Assembly (NCBI RefSeq): GCF_011397635.1
Contig: NC_064769.1
Location: 41,144,533-41,208,532 of the forward strand
Length of the DNA stretch: 64,000 nucleotides
Reading direction: 5' to 3'
DNA from: Epinephelus fuscoguttatus
Taxonomy: Eukaryota; Chordata; Actinopteri; Perciformes; Serranidae
Below are positions 54,091 to 64,000 of this stretch, piece by piece. Positions within the stretch are counted from its first letter, which is position 1. The number at the start of each line of letters is the position of its first letter. Made by a program: the position numbers and the translations under genes. A model generated the notes under the pieces. It was not told where the DNA came from and did not search any database. It worked only from the letters and a program-made list of their open reading frames with translations.

Positions 54091-54486
54091 GAGCACCTGG
54101 AGGAAACCCACGCTGACACAGGGAGAACATGTCGGAGCACCTGGGGGAAACCCACGCTGACACAGGGAGAACATGTCGGAGCACCTGGAGGAAACCCACG
54201 CTGACACAGGGAGAACATGTGGGAGCACCTGGAGGAAACCCACGCTGACACAGGGAGAACATGTCAGAGCACCTGGAGGAAACCCACGCTGACACAGGGA
54301 GAACATGTGGGAGCACCTGGAGGAAACCCACGCTGACACAGGGAGAACATGTCAGAGCACCTGGAGGAAACCCACGCTGACACGGGGAGAACATGTCGGA
54401 GCACCTGGGGGAAACCCACGCTGACACAGGGAGAACATGTCAGAGCACCTGGAGGAAACCCACGCTGACACAGGGAGAACATGCAA
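54091..54486. repeat. 44-bp minisatellite inside a SINE, 9 units
   Basis: The unit GAGCACCTGGAGGAAACCCA + CGCTGACACAGGGAGAACATGT recurs at 54091, 54135, 54179, 54223 and so on. The unit is present once in the normal element, so it was amplified after or during retroposition. Confidence 0.95.
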
Positions 54487-54829
54487 ACTCCGCACAGAAG
54501 GGCTCCCACACCCGGGATCGAACCGGAAACCCTCTTGCTGTGAGGTGAGAGTGCTAACCACCACACCACCGTGCCGCCCCTGCCAACTGTGTTTCTCTCC
54601 CAATTTTATTGCAGTATTGTCTCCAGTATATCCGTTTTGCTGATCTTATTGTTTTCCGAACTAATGTTTGTGCTCTTTTGTATTGGATCACTGAAGTAAA
54701 ATCCTCTGGAAGCTGTTTCAAAATAAAGCTCCGGTTCCACAACAGCACCATCAAGTGGCTACTGAACAAAAGAGCCCATAATTCTAAATTATTTATATTA
54801 TTAATTAACTAAATAAAATCCTGAACAAA

Positions 54830-54966
54830 CAAATGAGGGTGAAACAGTGATTAATAATATTACTCTGATTAATACTCTGATTTGAATGACAATATTACTC
54901 TGATTAATACTCTGATCTGAGTGACAATATTACTCTGATTAATACTCCTGATTTGAGTAACAATAT
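54830..54966. repeat. ACTCTGATTAAT minisatellite, left part
   Basis: Units of about 36 bp (ATTACTCTGATTAATACTCT plus GATTTGAGTAACAAT). Cut at 54966 by a DNA transposon and resumed at 58987. Confidence 0.95.
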
Positions 54967-55840
54967 TAGGGTCAATGACGTATAAGGATTTTCAACAGGC
55001 CAATTTTAACATAGAAAAAATAAGAATATCTAATGCAATTGTTCAAACATTAAGAATGTTTTGTACCCATAAATTCATATGAATTCTTTAAATTAAATGA
55101 ATTTAGTGTTTTTTCATCTCAATGAATTGGCTGTGGCCTTAAAAAATGTCATGTGGTGCGACCGTGATTTATCTTAAAATTAATTAATTTCCTTCATATA
55201 CTTAAATTTTATTTTACAAGTTCTCTGTAATTTAAAGTGTTTAGAAACAAAGTATTTGTATTTCTTTGAGTTTATGTTAGTAATGATCTCACATTTTGTT
55301 CTATAATGTCACAATCCCCCTCTTAAATGTAGTACACAGACTTATTTTTTCTGTAAATCTCATAAAACTGATAAAAATCTTATAAGAATACCATTCACTT
55401 AAACATAGTGTATCAGAGATTATTATTTCTGCTACAGAAATTAGATATTTTATTTTGAATTAATTACAGTTACTGCTGTTATTGGTTGCACCACATGATG
55501 AGTGGTCACTCCAAATGACAAAGATATGACATAAGGATATGAATATCCTTAAAAATCCATTTAAAAAGATCAACACAATAAATTCCAAGCAAAAATAGTT
55601 CAAACCACATTTTATTAAATGTTCTCTGGTCCACAAACATTTCATAAACACTTTTTTTTTTAAATAAAACAAACATTTAATCATACATTTCATAAACATG
55701 TTTTTTAATAAAACAAATAGGCTATTTAATCAAACATTTCATGAACACTTTTTTAAATAAAACAAACATTTAATCAAACATTTAATCAAGTTTAACAAAC
55801 ATTTAAGCAAACTTAACTAACATTTAATCAAATCTAATCA

Positions 55841-56095
55841 TCAGGCTGATGATTTGGAATGTCTGCGTGAATGTCCCCTTTGCTTAAATTTTTCACTTAG
55901 GCCTACTCTTTGTCTTGCCCTTAACCTCTCCTCATTGTTTCTGAACTTATCTTTTTCTTTCTTTATCTCTGCTAGCTGGTTCCTCAAAAGTAAGATCTGC
56001 TTTTTCAGTTGACACTTCTCTTCCTGCAGTTTTTTGCAACGCGTCTCAGCTGAAGATGTATTTCTTCTCTGATCTCTGTCTGGTGTGGAGGACAC
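55841..56095 (-). pseudogene. C-terminal part of an ORF of the 4-kb transposon
   Basis: MSSTPDRDQRRNTSSAETRC, then a coiled coil (KLQEEKCQLKKQILLLRNQL, AEIKKEKDKFRNNEERLRAR) and a basic His/Arg/Ser tail. The ORF seems to continue upstream beyond the LINE insertion (57385-57065: REREKKKKREQWKAAS, TPPSMEEIPAVLVDVNVAQE). Function unknown; highly charged, possibly DNA-binding. Confidence 0.4.
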
Positions 56096-56102
56096 TGTTG
56101 GA

Positions 56103-57062
56103 TTAATCAGAATCAGAATCAGAATCAGAAATACTTTATTGATCCCCGAGGGGAAATTGTTTATGTTACAGGTGCTCCTTGCAAGAGAGGAAAGATACGT
56201 GAAAATATAAGAAATTTAAACAATAGTATTAACAAATATAGAGTTAAATAAACAGGAATTATTAACAAACATAAACTTAAATAAATATATATATATACAT
56301 ATATATATTGTAAACTGAACAAGATTATTTACACAAACAAAATATATACAATCAGGGTGAATGGGGTTATTGCACAAGTTAGATTAAATTATTGCAGTGT
56401 GTGAAATAGTCACAGGGCCACTCAGAGGGAGGAGTTGTACAGTTTGATGGCCACAGGCAGGAATGATTTCCTGTGGCGCTCAGTGGTACATCTTGGTGGT
56501 ATGAGTCTCCCACTGAAAGTACTCCTGTGCCTGACCAGCACATGGTGGAGTGGGTGTGAGACATTGTCCAAGATAGTTCGTAGCTTAGACAGCATCCTCC
56601 TCTCTGACACCACCATCAGAGAGTCACACTCCATTCCCACAACATCACTGGCCTTGTGGATCAGTTTGTTGAATCTGTTGGCGTCCGCCACCCTCAGCCT
56701 GCTGCCCCAGCACACAGCAGCATAGAGGATAGCACTGGCCACCACAGACTCATAGAAAATCCTGAGCATAGTCTGGCAGATGTTGAAGGACCTCAGTCGC
56801 CTCAGAAAATAGAGACGGCTCTGGCCCTTCCTGTAGAGAGCGTTAGTGTTCTTAACCCAGTCCAGTTTATTGTCAATGTGTACCCCCAGGTACTTATAGC
56901 TCTCCACAATGTCCACACTGACCCCCTGGATGGAAACAGGGGTCACCGGTGTCTTGGTCCTCCTCAGATCCACAGCCAGTTCCTTTGTCTTTGCCACGTT
57001 GAGCTGCAGATGGTTCTGCTCACACCATGTGACAAAGTTATCCACAACAGCCCTGTACATCC
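56103..57062 (-). mobile_element. Rex/CR1-like LINE 3' end, 5'-truncated
   Basis: The tail on the plus strand reads (AATCAG)n followed by AATACTTTATTGATCCCCGA. The coding part lies at 57060-56422. Inserted in the ORF of the 4-kb DNA transposon. Confidence 0.88.
56422..57060 (-). pseudogene. LINE reverse transcriptase C-terminal fragment, 212 codons open
   Basis: DNFVTWCEQNHLQLNVAKTK, VESYKYLGVHIDNKLDW, SRLYFLRRLRSFNICQTML, and a C-terminus PVAIKLYNSSL. This corresponds to the domain after the YADD motif. Similar organisation to the LINE fragment at 11130-10882 and 9330-9155. Confidence 0.88.
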
Positions 57063-58085
57063 TGTAACATCCTCATTCAGAGCTATGGGGTCTACCACAG
57101 CTTGACCTGCATTTTCTGGCTGCTCTTGTGCTACATTTACATCAACCAGAACTGCTGGGATCTCCTCCATAGATGGTGGTGTGATGTCTAACACAGCATT
57201 TGCCATCGTTTTCCTTTCTCTGTGGTACAGGATGCAGCCTTCCATTGCTCTCTCTTTTTCTTCTTCTCTCTCTCTCTCTCTGGCAGCTCACTTGACTTCA
57301 CATATAGAATCTTTCCCTCTTGTTTTCTTCTCTGGTAGCTGAAGAAGTAACATGATAGCATCATGCCATTTGGTGCTGGAGTCAATTTTATTTTGGACTA
57401 ATGATGACAGCAGATGAACATGTTAACAAAAAATGAATTCCTCTCAGGAAATTAAACACACACGGGCAATTTACACTTCATGTTGCTTTATGTATAGTTT
57501 TCATTTGTCAGATACCTTTCTCTTCTCTTTGAAAGGTACTCTGCTCTTGCTGCAGGGTCAGAATTAATACGGTTTTGACTTTGCTTGACAGTGGCATCTG
57601 GTAAAATAGATTAAAAGTTATAAATAAGTAATAAATTAGTAATAAATGTATAATTACCAAAGTTAGATTACATGCTCTAAATTATTATTTTTTAATTTTT
57701 CTCGTATTGTACAAAAATTAAGCAAACCATTGTTTTTGAAATACTAGGAAAAAAAATACTCAATTTGCAAAAAAATGGCCAATTTAGGACATACATCTAT
57801 CAGGGAAAGCTCTCTGCAATGGTCGCACCACATGATATTTGGTCGCCCCACATGACATTTTCAAGTTAAATCAAAGTTAAGAGGCTAAGAATTAGCCACC
57901 TAAACAAAACAAGCTAGCTACCCACAAAAAGGTTACTGTGAAATTTATAATCAAAATCAATATTTGTAGAAAAAACTTAATATTCATTGTTTTTTTTAAG
58001 GTCATACCGCATGATGTCCAAATATGGAAACTACATACGAACTGTTAAAAGGGTCCTTTTTTCCAAAGTTGAAAGAGAGTAACTG

Positions 58086-58487
58086 TGCGTTCCCACCAAA
58101 AGATTCATGAGCGAAATAAGCAGACAGCAGCCATTCATTTTCAATGAACACTCGCGACGAAGCGCGTCACTGAGCCGGCTGCAGCAAGCGACCACAAGCA
58201 GCGAGATGCCAGTGACCAGAGCGTCAAGCTGAAGTTGAGAGAAGCTGAACTTTATGCAAATGAGCAGCGCCGCCGAAGCAGCAGCGAGCAGCAGCCAGTT
58301 GCAGACCGTGAATATTCTCAAGGCGGGACAGTGAATGAAAGAAAGGAAGAGATCTTCTGCAGCACAGCTTGAAAGCCCCGCCTCTTGGCAGCCTTCTGCA
58401 AGCCCTGCCAGAGCTGCCAGGCAGCGTGATGCCAGCGACCTGAGCGACCGCTGGCGATTTTGAATCTTTTGGTGTGAATGCACAGAA
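58086..58487. mobile_element. MITE with TGTGCGTTCCCACCAAAAG ends
   Basis: Left GTGCGTTCCCACCAAAAGAT and right ATCTTTTGGTGTGAATGCAC form inverted repeats. The interior is rich in GCGA/CAGCGACC repeats. Nested in the 4-kb transposon. Confidence 0.8.
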
Positions 58488-58986
58488 ACAAACCTGCTAG
58501 CAGCTCCCATGGGTCCTTGACCATCTTGTGTATGATGCAACTTCTTGTCCTTGAACATATTTCAAAAATAAAAGTCCCAAAGTGGTAATTTGGCACCGCA
58601 TGATATTTCATAAAATGGGCATCATCGGACAAAGTTTGCATGAATATTATGATGGAAATAGAAATAAAAATACTTTGAAATTTTATACAGGACTACAAAA
58701 CACTTAAAAAATCATGCCAAATAGGGCAGAAAATAAATTTGAATAAATTTAGAGTCATTTTAAAGATGTTTTTGAAACAGCAGTCGTGGCCAGACAGTCA
58801 CACCACATGATATTTTGACACTTTAAATAAAAGAATAAATTACAGATAAGTAATGTTTTTTTGAAAATTCAAAGTGAATGCATATATAGAAGTACTACAT
58901 ATATATTATCTTTTTATGCATTTAGACCTTTTTTTAACTGAAATAAATGCAGTTGGACAGAAAATTTAGGCGTCATGTCATTGACC

Positions 58987-60165
58987 CATTACTCTGATTA
59001 ATGCTCTGATATGAGTAACAATATTACTCTGATTAATGCTCTGATATGAGTAACAATATTACTCTGATTAATACTGATTTGAGGAACAGCATTACTCTGA
59101 TTAATACTCTGATTTGAATAATAAAATTAATCTGATTAATACTCTGATATGAGTATCAGTATTACTCTGATTAATACCCTGACTTGAGTAACAATATTAC
59201 TCTGATTAATACTGATTTGAGGAACAGCATTACTCTGATTAATACTCTGATTTGAATAATAAAATTAATCTGATTAATACTCTGATATGAGTATCAGTAT
59301 TACTCTGATTAATACTCTGATATGAGTAACAATACCACTCTGGTTAATACTTTGATATGAGTAACAATATTACTCTGATTAATACTCTGATATGAGTAAC
59401 AATATTACTCTGATTAACACTGATTTGAGTAACAGAATTACTCTGATTAATACTCTGATATGAATAATAAAATTAATCTGATTAATACTCTGAAATGAGT
59501 AACAGTATTACTCTGATTAATACTCTGATATGAGTAACAGTATTACTCTGATGAATACTCTGATTTGAGTAACAATATTACTCTGATTAATACTCTGATT
59601 TGAATAATAAAATTAATCTGATTAATACTCTGATATGAATAGTAGTATTACTCTGATTAATACTCTGATTTGAGTAACAATATTTCTCTGATTAATACTC
59701 TGATATGAGTAACAGTATTACTCTGATTAATACTCTGATTTGAGTAACAGTATTACTCTGATTAATACTCTGATATGAGTAACAGTATTACTCTGATGAA
59801 TACTCTGATTTGAGTAACAGTATTACTCTGATTAATACTCTGATTTGAATAATAAAATTAATCTGATTAATACTCTGATATGAATAGTAGTATTACTCTG
59901 ATTAATACTCTGATTTGAGTAACAATATTTCTCTGATTAATACTCTGATATGAGTAACAATATTACTCTGATTAATACTCTGATTTGAGTAACAATATTA
60001 CTCTGATTAATACTCTGATATGAGTAACAATATTACTCTGATTAATACTCTGATTTGAGTAACAGCATTATTCTGATTAATACTCTGATTTGAGTAATAA
60101 AATTAATCTGATTAATACTCTGATATGAGTAACAATACCACTCTCGTTAATACTTTGATATGAGA
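58987..60165. repeat. ACTCTGATTAAT minisatellite, main part
   Basis: About 33 units of 33-37 bp, ATTACTCTGATTAATACTCT plus GATATGAGTAACAAT, with variants (GAATAATAAAATTAATCTGA). Blocks near 59570-59700 and 59810-59940 match, which indicates higher-order duplication. Confidence 0.96.
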
Positions 60166-61142
60166 AACAGCATTACTTGTACTTCAGGGAGTACTTGTAT
60201 TTGAGAGAGTACTTTTACTTCAGTGAGTACTTGTATTTCAGAGAGTACTTGTATTTCAGGGAATACTTGTATTTCAGTGAGTACTCATAATTCAGTGAAT
60301 ACTTGTACTTCAGTGAGATTTCAGTGAATACTCGTACTTCAGTGAGTACAAGTATTTCAGTGAGTACTCGTACATCAGTGAGTACTTGTATTTCAGTGAG
60401 TACAAGTATTTCAGTGAATACTCGTACTTCAGTGAGTACTTGTATTTCAGTGAGTACAAGTATTTCAGTGAGTACTCGTACATCAGTGAGTACTTGTATT
60501 TTAGTGAGTACTAGTATTCCAGTGAGTACTTGTACATCAGTGAGTACTCGTACTTCAGTGACGACTTGTATTTCAGTGAGTACTCGTACATCAGTGAGTA
60601 CTTGTATTTTAGTGAGTACTAGTATTTCAGTGAGTACTCGTACATCAGTGAGTACTTGTATTTCAGTGAGTACAAGTATTTCAGTGAATACTCGTACTTC
60701 AGTGAGTACTTGTATTTCAGTGAGTACAAGTATTTCAGTGAATACTCGTACTTCAGTGAGTACTTGTATTTCAGTGAGTACAAGTATTTCAGTGAGTACT
60801 CGTACATCAGTGAGTACTTGTATTTTAGTGAGTACTAGTATTCCAGTGAGTACTTGTACATCAGTGAGTACTCGTACTTCAGTGACGACTTGTATTTCAG
60901 TGAGTACTCGTACATCAGTGAGTACTTGTATTTTAGTGAATACTAGTATTTCAGTGAGTACTTGTACATCAGTGAGTACTCGTACTTCAGTGACGACTTG
61001 TATTTCAGTGAGTACTCGTACATCAGTGAGTACTTGTATTTTAGTGAGTACTAGTATTTCAGTGAGTACTTGTACATCAGTGAGTACTCGTACTTCAGTG
61101 ACGACTTGTATTTCAGTGAGTACTCGTACTTCAGTGAGTATT
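60166..61142. repeat. 15-bp AGTGAGTACTTGTATTTC minisatellite
   Basis: Units TTCAGTGAGTACTTGTA with C/T, A/T and CGT/TGT variants. Blocks of about 75-315 bp recur (e.g. 60440-60600 and 60760-60910). Because units are 15 bp, both strands stay open for hundreds of codons; these are not genes. It ends about 20 bases before the YY1-like motif of the next gene. Confidence 0.96.
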
Positions 61143-61362
61143 TGTCACAGACAGACACAAGATGGCGGACCGCAGCAGCAGCAGTTTCTCTAGAACAAAA
61201 AGGCCGAGTAGTTAAAACTTCTCTTGACTTTGTTAAACTCTACTTTTCCCGCTCTGACCGGAGACATGAGCGGCCCCCGCCGCCCCTGACGGTCCATTTA
61301 CCGGCTGTGTGTTTCCCGGTAATGTTCCCTTGAATCTCCGCCGTCTGAACGGACTTTGGAAG
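61143..61362 (+). promoter_or_regulatory. Promoter and non-coding first exon of an unidentified gene
   Basis: ACAAGATGGCGGACCGC at 61155-61171 is a strong YY1 motif in plus orientation. The sequence after it is CpG-rich (CGGAGACATGAGCGGCCCCC, CGCCGCCCCTGACGG), and AAG|GTAAGA at 61362/61363 is a consensus splice donor. Three small ORFs start and end inside the exon (17, 7 and 3 codons; the first begins MADRSSSSFSRTKR in the YY1 motif). So this is most likely a 5' UTR exon whose coding part lies beyond the window. It is divergent from fktn; the gene cannot be named from this. Confidence 0.6.
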
Positions 61363-63004
61363 GTAAGAACGGCCGTGCTGTTAGCTTAGCTCGGTGTTAA
61401 CAGTTTGTTTATGTTGAATGTCAGTGTTTGGACGGGTCTGCGGACCGACCGGTGACGGTTACCGGCTTTACCGGAGACCAGAAGAATAACCCGGTGTTTG
61501 ATGAATCGACAGACAGCCGATATTTCTGGATGGATTCTGGGAAAATAACGTTAAAGTAACGGGTCAGTGTTAGCCGGACTGTCATGTTCAGCTAACAGCT
61601 AATAGCTAACAGAGCTGCTGCTGCTATTGTCCCAGCGGACTCACACTGACACTACTGTAGCACTGTTACTGTACTATAGTACTAATACAGTACTGCCGTC
61701 GTACTATTGTAGTACTTTTACAGTACATCTCTTCTATACAGTACTACAGTCATACTGTACAATAGTAAACTACAGTACAACTGTAGTACCTTTACTGTTC
61801 ATTGCTACGGCAGTACTGCTGTAGTACTGTAGTACCATTGTACAGTGACAGTACCACAGTCACACTGTGACTGTACAGCAGGATGGGTCCATTCCTCCAC
61901 CTGAACAGAGACTTTCAGATGTCAATTTTTTTCTTCTCCTATGGGCGGTTGAGGCTTAGTTGTCAGCTGACAGCAGTGTGTGTTCTTCTGCTGTGGTGCG
62001 GTTGTTATATGGTGGGTTGTAACGTTACTGTTGACCCGGAGTCACTCTGACCTCTGACCTGTGGACATGTCCTCTGTCTCAGACTGTTGCCCGTCCTGGT
62101 CTCTGGGTCAGCTGATCACCTCAGGTGTTTAATGTGGTTTGTTGTGAGACAAAATGAGATCATGTGACCAGTCAGATGATGATGGTGATGATGGTGATGA
62201 TGGAGAACACTTTTTACTTTGACTGAGACACTTTGATCCAAAACATGAGGCTGACCCAAGGATGGACGTCAGGAACAGAACCTTATAAAACTCAACTGAT
62301 CAGGTCATTGTCATGGTGATGAAGCAGATGACACATTAACCCTTTAGGAAGGTAAAAAAACAGATTTTTGGATCATGCAGTCTCAGGTCTTCTCTCCAGG
62401 ATCAGATCACCTGATAATCACATGACCCAATCATCCGTCTGACTTCACAGTTTGGTTGGATGTGACACGGTGGTTTGTGGTGGTAGAGATGCCAGAAGAT
62501 CAATTTTCTTTACTGTAAATTGTTTTAAGTTTTTAATTAGATGTTATTAAATTTATTTATTCTCTGACCCGTCCTCTGACCCCCCACTGTGTGTGGGCAC
62601 TCAGTCTGTTATGTCCCTGCAGCTCTCTGATGCCACTGATGTCATTCTGATCTCAATGTGATGAACACATGAATAAACACCTCTGTTGAATGTCACAGAT
62701 AAACATCAGATCATCAGCTGACGAACCTCGCAGTCGTTACCGGCCCGTCAGCTGTTAGCTTCTGTTAGCTGCTTTTAGCTTCTGTAAGCTTCTTTTAGCT
62801 GCTAACAAACAGCGGCTCTCGGTCTCTGGTTCAGAGGGTTCCACAGACTATGTGCTGTTAGCTTCGCGGGGGACGCCTCGTTAACAACATTTTATTAAAC
62901 ACAGTTTAAGTTACAGAATTTATTTCCCAAATGTAACAGGGCAGTTGAATCAGTCGTTCAGTTTGTAATGTTAAACGGATGAATACCAATACGTGTGGTG
63001 TTAC
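61363..63004 (+). other. Probable intron 1 of the downstream gene, few recognisable features
   Basis: CpG-rich at first. 61625-61865 is an irregular palindromic repeat of TACTGTAGTACT/AGTACTGTACA. GATGATGGTGATGATGGTGA occurs near 62180, and TTAGCTTCTGTTAGCTGCTT repeats near 62755-62810. No coding exon recognised. Confidence 0.4.
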
Positions 63005-63040
63005 ACCCCTGATGCACACACACACACGTGTGTGGGCACG

Positions 63041-63072
<32 letters not shown>
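63005..63072. repeat. (AC)n microsatellite
   Basis: Interrupted ACACAC tract with CACGCACGCA. Confidence 0.95.
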
Positions 63073-63075
<3 letters not shown>

Positions 63076-63080
63076 ATAAC

Positions 63081-63571
63081 TAGAGTTGTACCGATACCGA
63101 TACCAGTATCGGAAATGCCTCCGATAATGCCTAAAATGCGGTATCGGGTATCGGCGAGTACAGCCTATGACCACTCCAATACCACGTAATGCCTCACGTC
63201 ATTACGCATACGCACGCTACAGGCATACGAAACGGAAACGGAGCAGAGTTTAAAAAGCATTCTACTGTAGCCTTTAAAATGTCTTTTTTACCAAATTGTG
63301 TGGCTGCACTTTAACCTGTGTCTTGATCTGTGTCAACACTGGATAATAATAATAATTCTAAAAAAGTTTTATGACATTATTTCTACTATTGTGTATTTAT
63401 TTCTTAATATTTTACACAGAGTTTTAGGAGTTGAGACATACAACAATTCATATCCCATCCATTTTTATTTTACGCGCTGGTATCGGATCGGTGATTGGTA
63501 TCAGCAGATACCTAAGGTTCAGGGATCAGAATCGGTATCAGGAAGGAAAAAGTGGTACCGGTACATCTCTG
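63081..63571. mobile_element. hAT-type MITE with 8-bp target duplication
   Basis: Ends TAGAGTTGTACCGATACCGA and GGTACCGGTACATCTCTG are imperfect inverted repeats, flanked by CGTATAAC at 63073-63080 and 63572-63579. The interior carries repeated GGTATCGG/CCGATACC motifs. Confidence 0.9.
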
Positions 63572-63579
63572 CGTATAAC

Positions 63580-64000
63580 GAAGGGGTGGTGAGCTGTAAT
63601 CGCTCATCAGTAACATTAACGGTATTTAAAGACCGTAGAAACGACTGCCTTTTTTTCACTCACGCAAATGCTTGAGGAACTCCAGCCGCCTTCCCTCTTC
63701 CCTGTGTGACACAGTTATGGGCGGTTTCCAAGCCACACTGTCGGCACAATGAATGTAAGTTCCACTGTCAGCAGCGTGGAAATAAGTCAAAGTGTGGCGG
63801 AGAAGAGGGACCGGTAAAAGCGGCGGACCTCTGGGGAAGCCTGCTCCGTTCTCCCCGCAGGTAGGGACCGTTCTCCACGGTACCGCTGCTGGGCAGGGTG
63901 GAAATAAGTCCTGCAGAGTTTCAGAGGACCTGGAGAATGTTTTAGGATAGTAATAACATTATATAAGATAATCATATTGCAAAGATAATATATATAAGAT
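63580..64000. other. Unassigned sequence at the window end
   Basis: Contains two similar CGTGGAAATAAGTC / GGTGGAAATAAGTCCTG stretches (63777, 63898) and CG-rich parts. No gene, array or element end that I can name. Confidence 0.4.

Larger units (their letters stand above)
53610..54579 (-). mobile_element. SINE insertion carrying an RNase H fragment and a grown internal repeat
   Basis: Flanked by the direct repeat CTGCCAACTGTGT (53597-53609 and 54580-54592), inserted in the I-like LINE. In minus orientation it begins GGGGCGGCACGGTGGTGTGG (same family as 25959), has an internal 44-bp array, then the body and a GATGAATGAACGGATGAATG tail. It continues with about 206 bp of I-LINE RNase H sequence and a second GATGAATGAC...ATGAATGAC tail-like stretch. 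Everything lies within one target duplication. Confidence 0.8.
46690..54820 (-). mobile_element. I/Nimb-like LINE with RNase H, split by two later insertions
   Basis: Minus-strand order. 54770-54593: YKRAQTLVRKTIRSAKRIYW, IGRETQLA. 53609-52756: VWGMIRKMNGIKTNFEIPV, KSPGKDGVCYSMLAHM, LPSIWKESVILPTLKPGK, SYRPIALTSQLGKTLE, YFFDIEKAYNMLWKEG. 47636-46690: IRLLGMWLDEKLTWKYHI, TLDYGCIGYLSAA, then RNase H. The YADD part of the reverse transcriptase is missing at the L2 LINE insertion, so some sequence was deleted. RNase H downstream of reverse transcriptase points to the I group. Confidence 0.85.
54967..58986. mobile_element. 4-kb DNA transposon of uncertain superfamily
   Basis: Ends GGGTCAATGACGTATAAGG and GGCGTCATGTCATTGACCC are inverted repeats. 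The flanking array shows ATTA duplicated on both sides (54963-54966 and 58987-58990), so the site is exact. It contains remnants of a basic coiled-coil ORF (minus strand), many copies of a CACCACATGATATTT motif, and later insertions (a LINE at 56103-57062 and a MITE at 58086-58487). No DDE motif recognised. Confidence 0.8.

Noticed and set aside
58031-58641. Minus-strand ORFs of 107 and 175 codons
   Set aside because: They cover a MITE with GCGA-rich interior and show no recognisable domain.
60303-61193. 296-codon Thr/Ser/Val repeat ORF
   Set aside because: 15-bp minisatellite read in one of several open frames; the reverse strand is open too.

Overview
The window is nuclear DNA of a teleost fish, most likely a percomorph. 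It contains the split vertebrate gene for fukutin, several fish-type repeat families (L2/CR1-like LINEs, Tc1-like and hAT elements, tRNA-headed SINEs) and a very high load of minisatellites. There is no bacterial or organellar gene organisation. Nearly all open reading frames outside fukutin are either transposon proteins or artefacts of tandem repeats.

The one host protein gene I can reconstruct fully is fktn (fukutin), on the minus strand from 42715 to 5280. Ten coding exons join in frame across nine introns with GT..AG borders (phases 0,0,0,0,2,0,1,0,2). They give 1374 coding bases, i.e. 457 residues plus stop, close to the 461 residues of human fukutin. The protein has an N-terminal signal anchor, a DVD motif (residues 314-316) in the transferase region and the conserved family C-terminus. 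A poly(A) signal lies 30 bases after the stop. A 34-codon upstream ORF and a YY1-like element mark the 5' end, and a P-like transposon begins about 40 bases further upstream.

Layout. 1-4493: a 12/15-bp minisatellite. 4606-5108: a SINE fused to a duplicate of the last fktn intron/exon border. 5280-42715: fktn. Intron 9 (14 kb) holds a P-like THAP element, a repeat with duplicated halves, a minus-strand LINE split by a 1.45-kb GGACAGA array, a 74-bp minisatellite, and a LINE nested with an apparently intact Tc1-like transposon and a MITE carrying a SINE. Intron 8 is a simple repeat split by a hAT element. Intron 7 holds a 2.8-kb CAGACCA array, MITEs, a LINE relic, a SINE and an array that begins at the splice donor. 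Intron 4 holds a large array whose unit is a copy of the exon 5 splice acceptor, broken by two LINE-containing insertions. 42891-54820: nested transposons, including a LINE with RNase H split by a nearly complete L2-like LINE. 54830-60165: a minisatellite split by a 4-kb DNA transposon of uncertain superfamily. 60166-61142: a 15-bp minisatellite abutting a CpG-rich, YY1-type promoter and non-coding first exon of an unidentified plus-strand gene, head-to-head with fktn.

The most unusual signal is in fktn intron 4. The real 3' splice site of exon 5 is the last unit of an array of roughly 75-80 copies of itself, so the intron carries dozens of near-identical decoy acceptors. Other good leads are a second, SINE-fused copy of the exon 10 acceptor just downstream of the gene, a 58-bp near-perfect hairpin at 44847, a retroposon insertion that carries a captured RNase H fragment, and iterated CACCACATGA motifs inside the 4-kb transposon.
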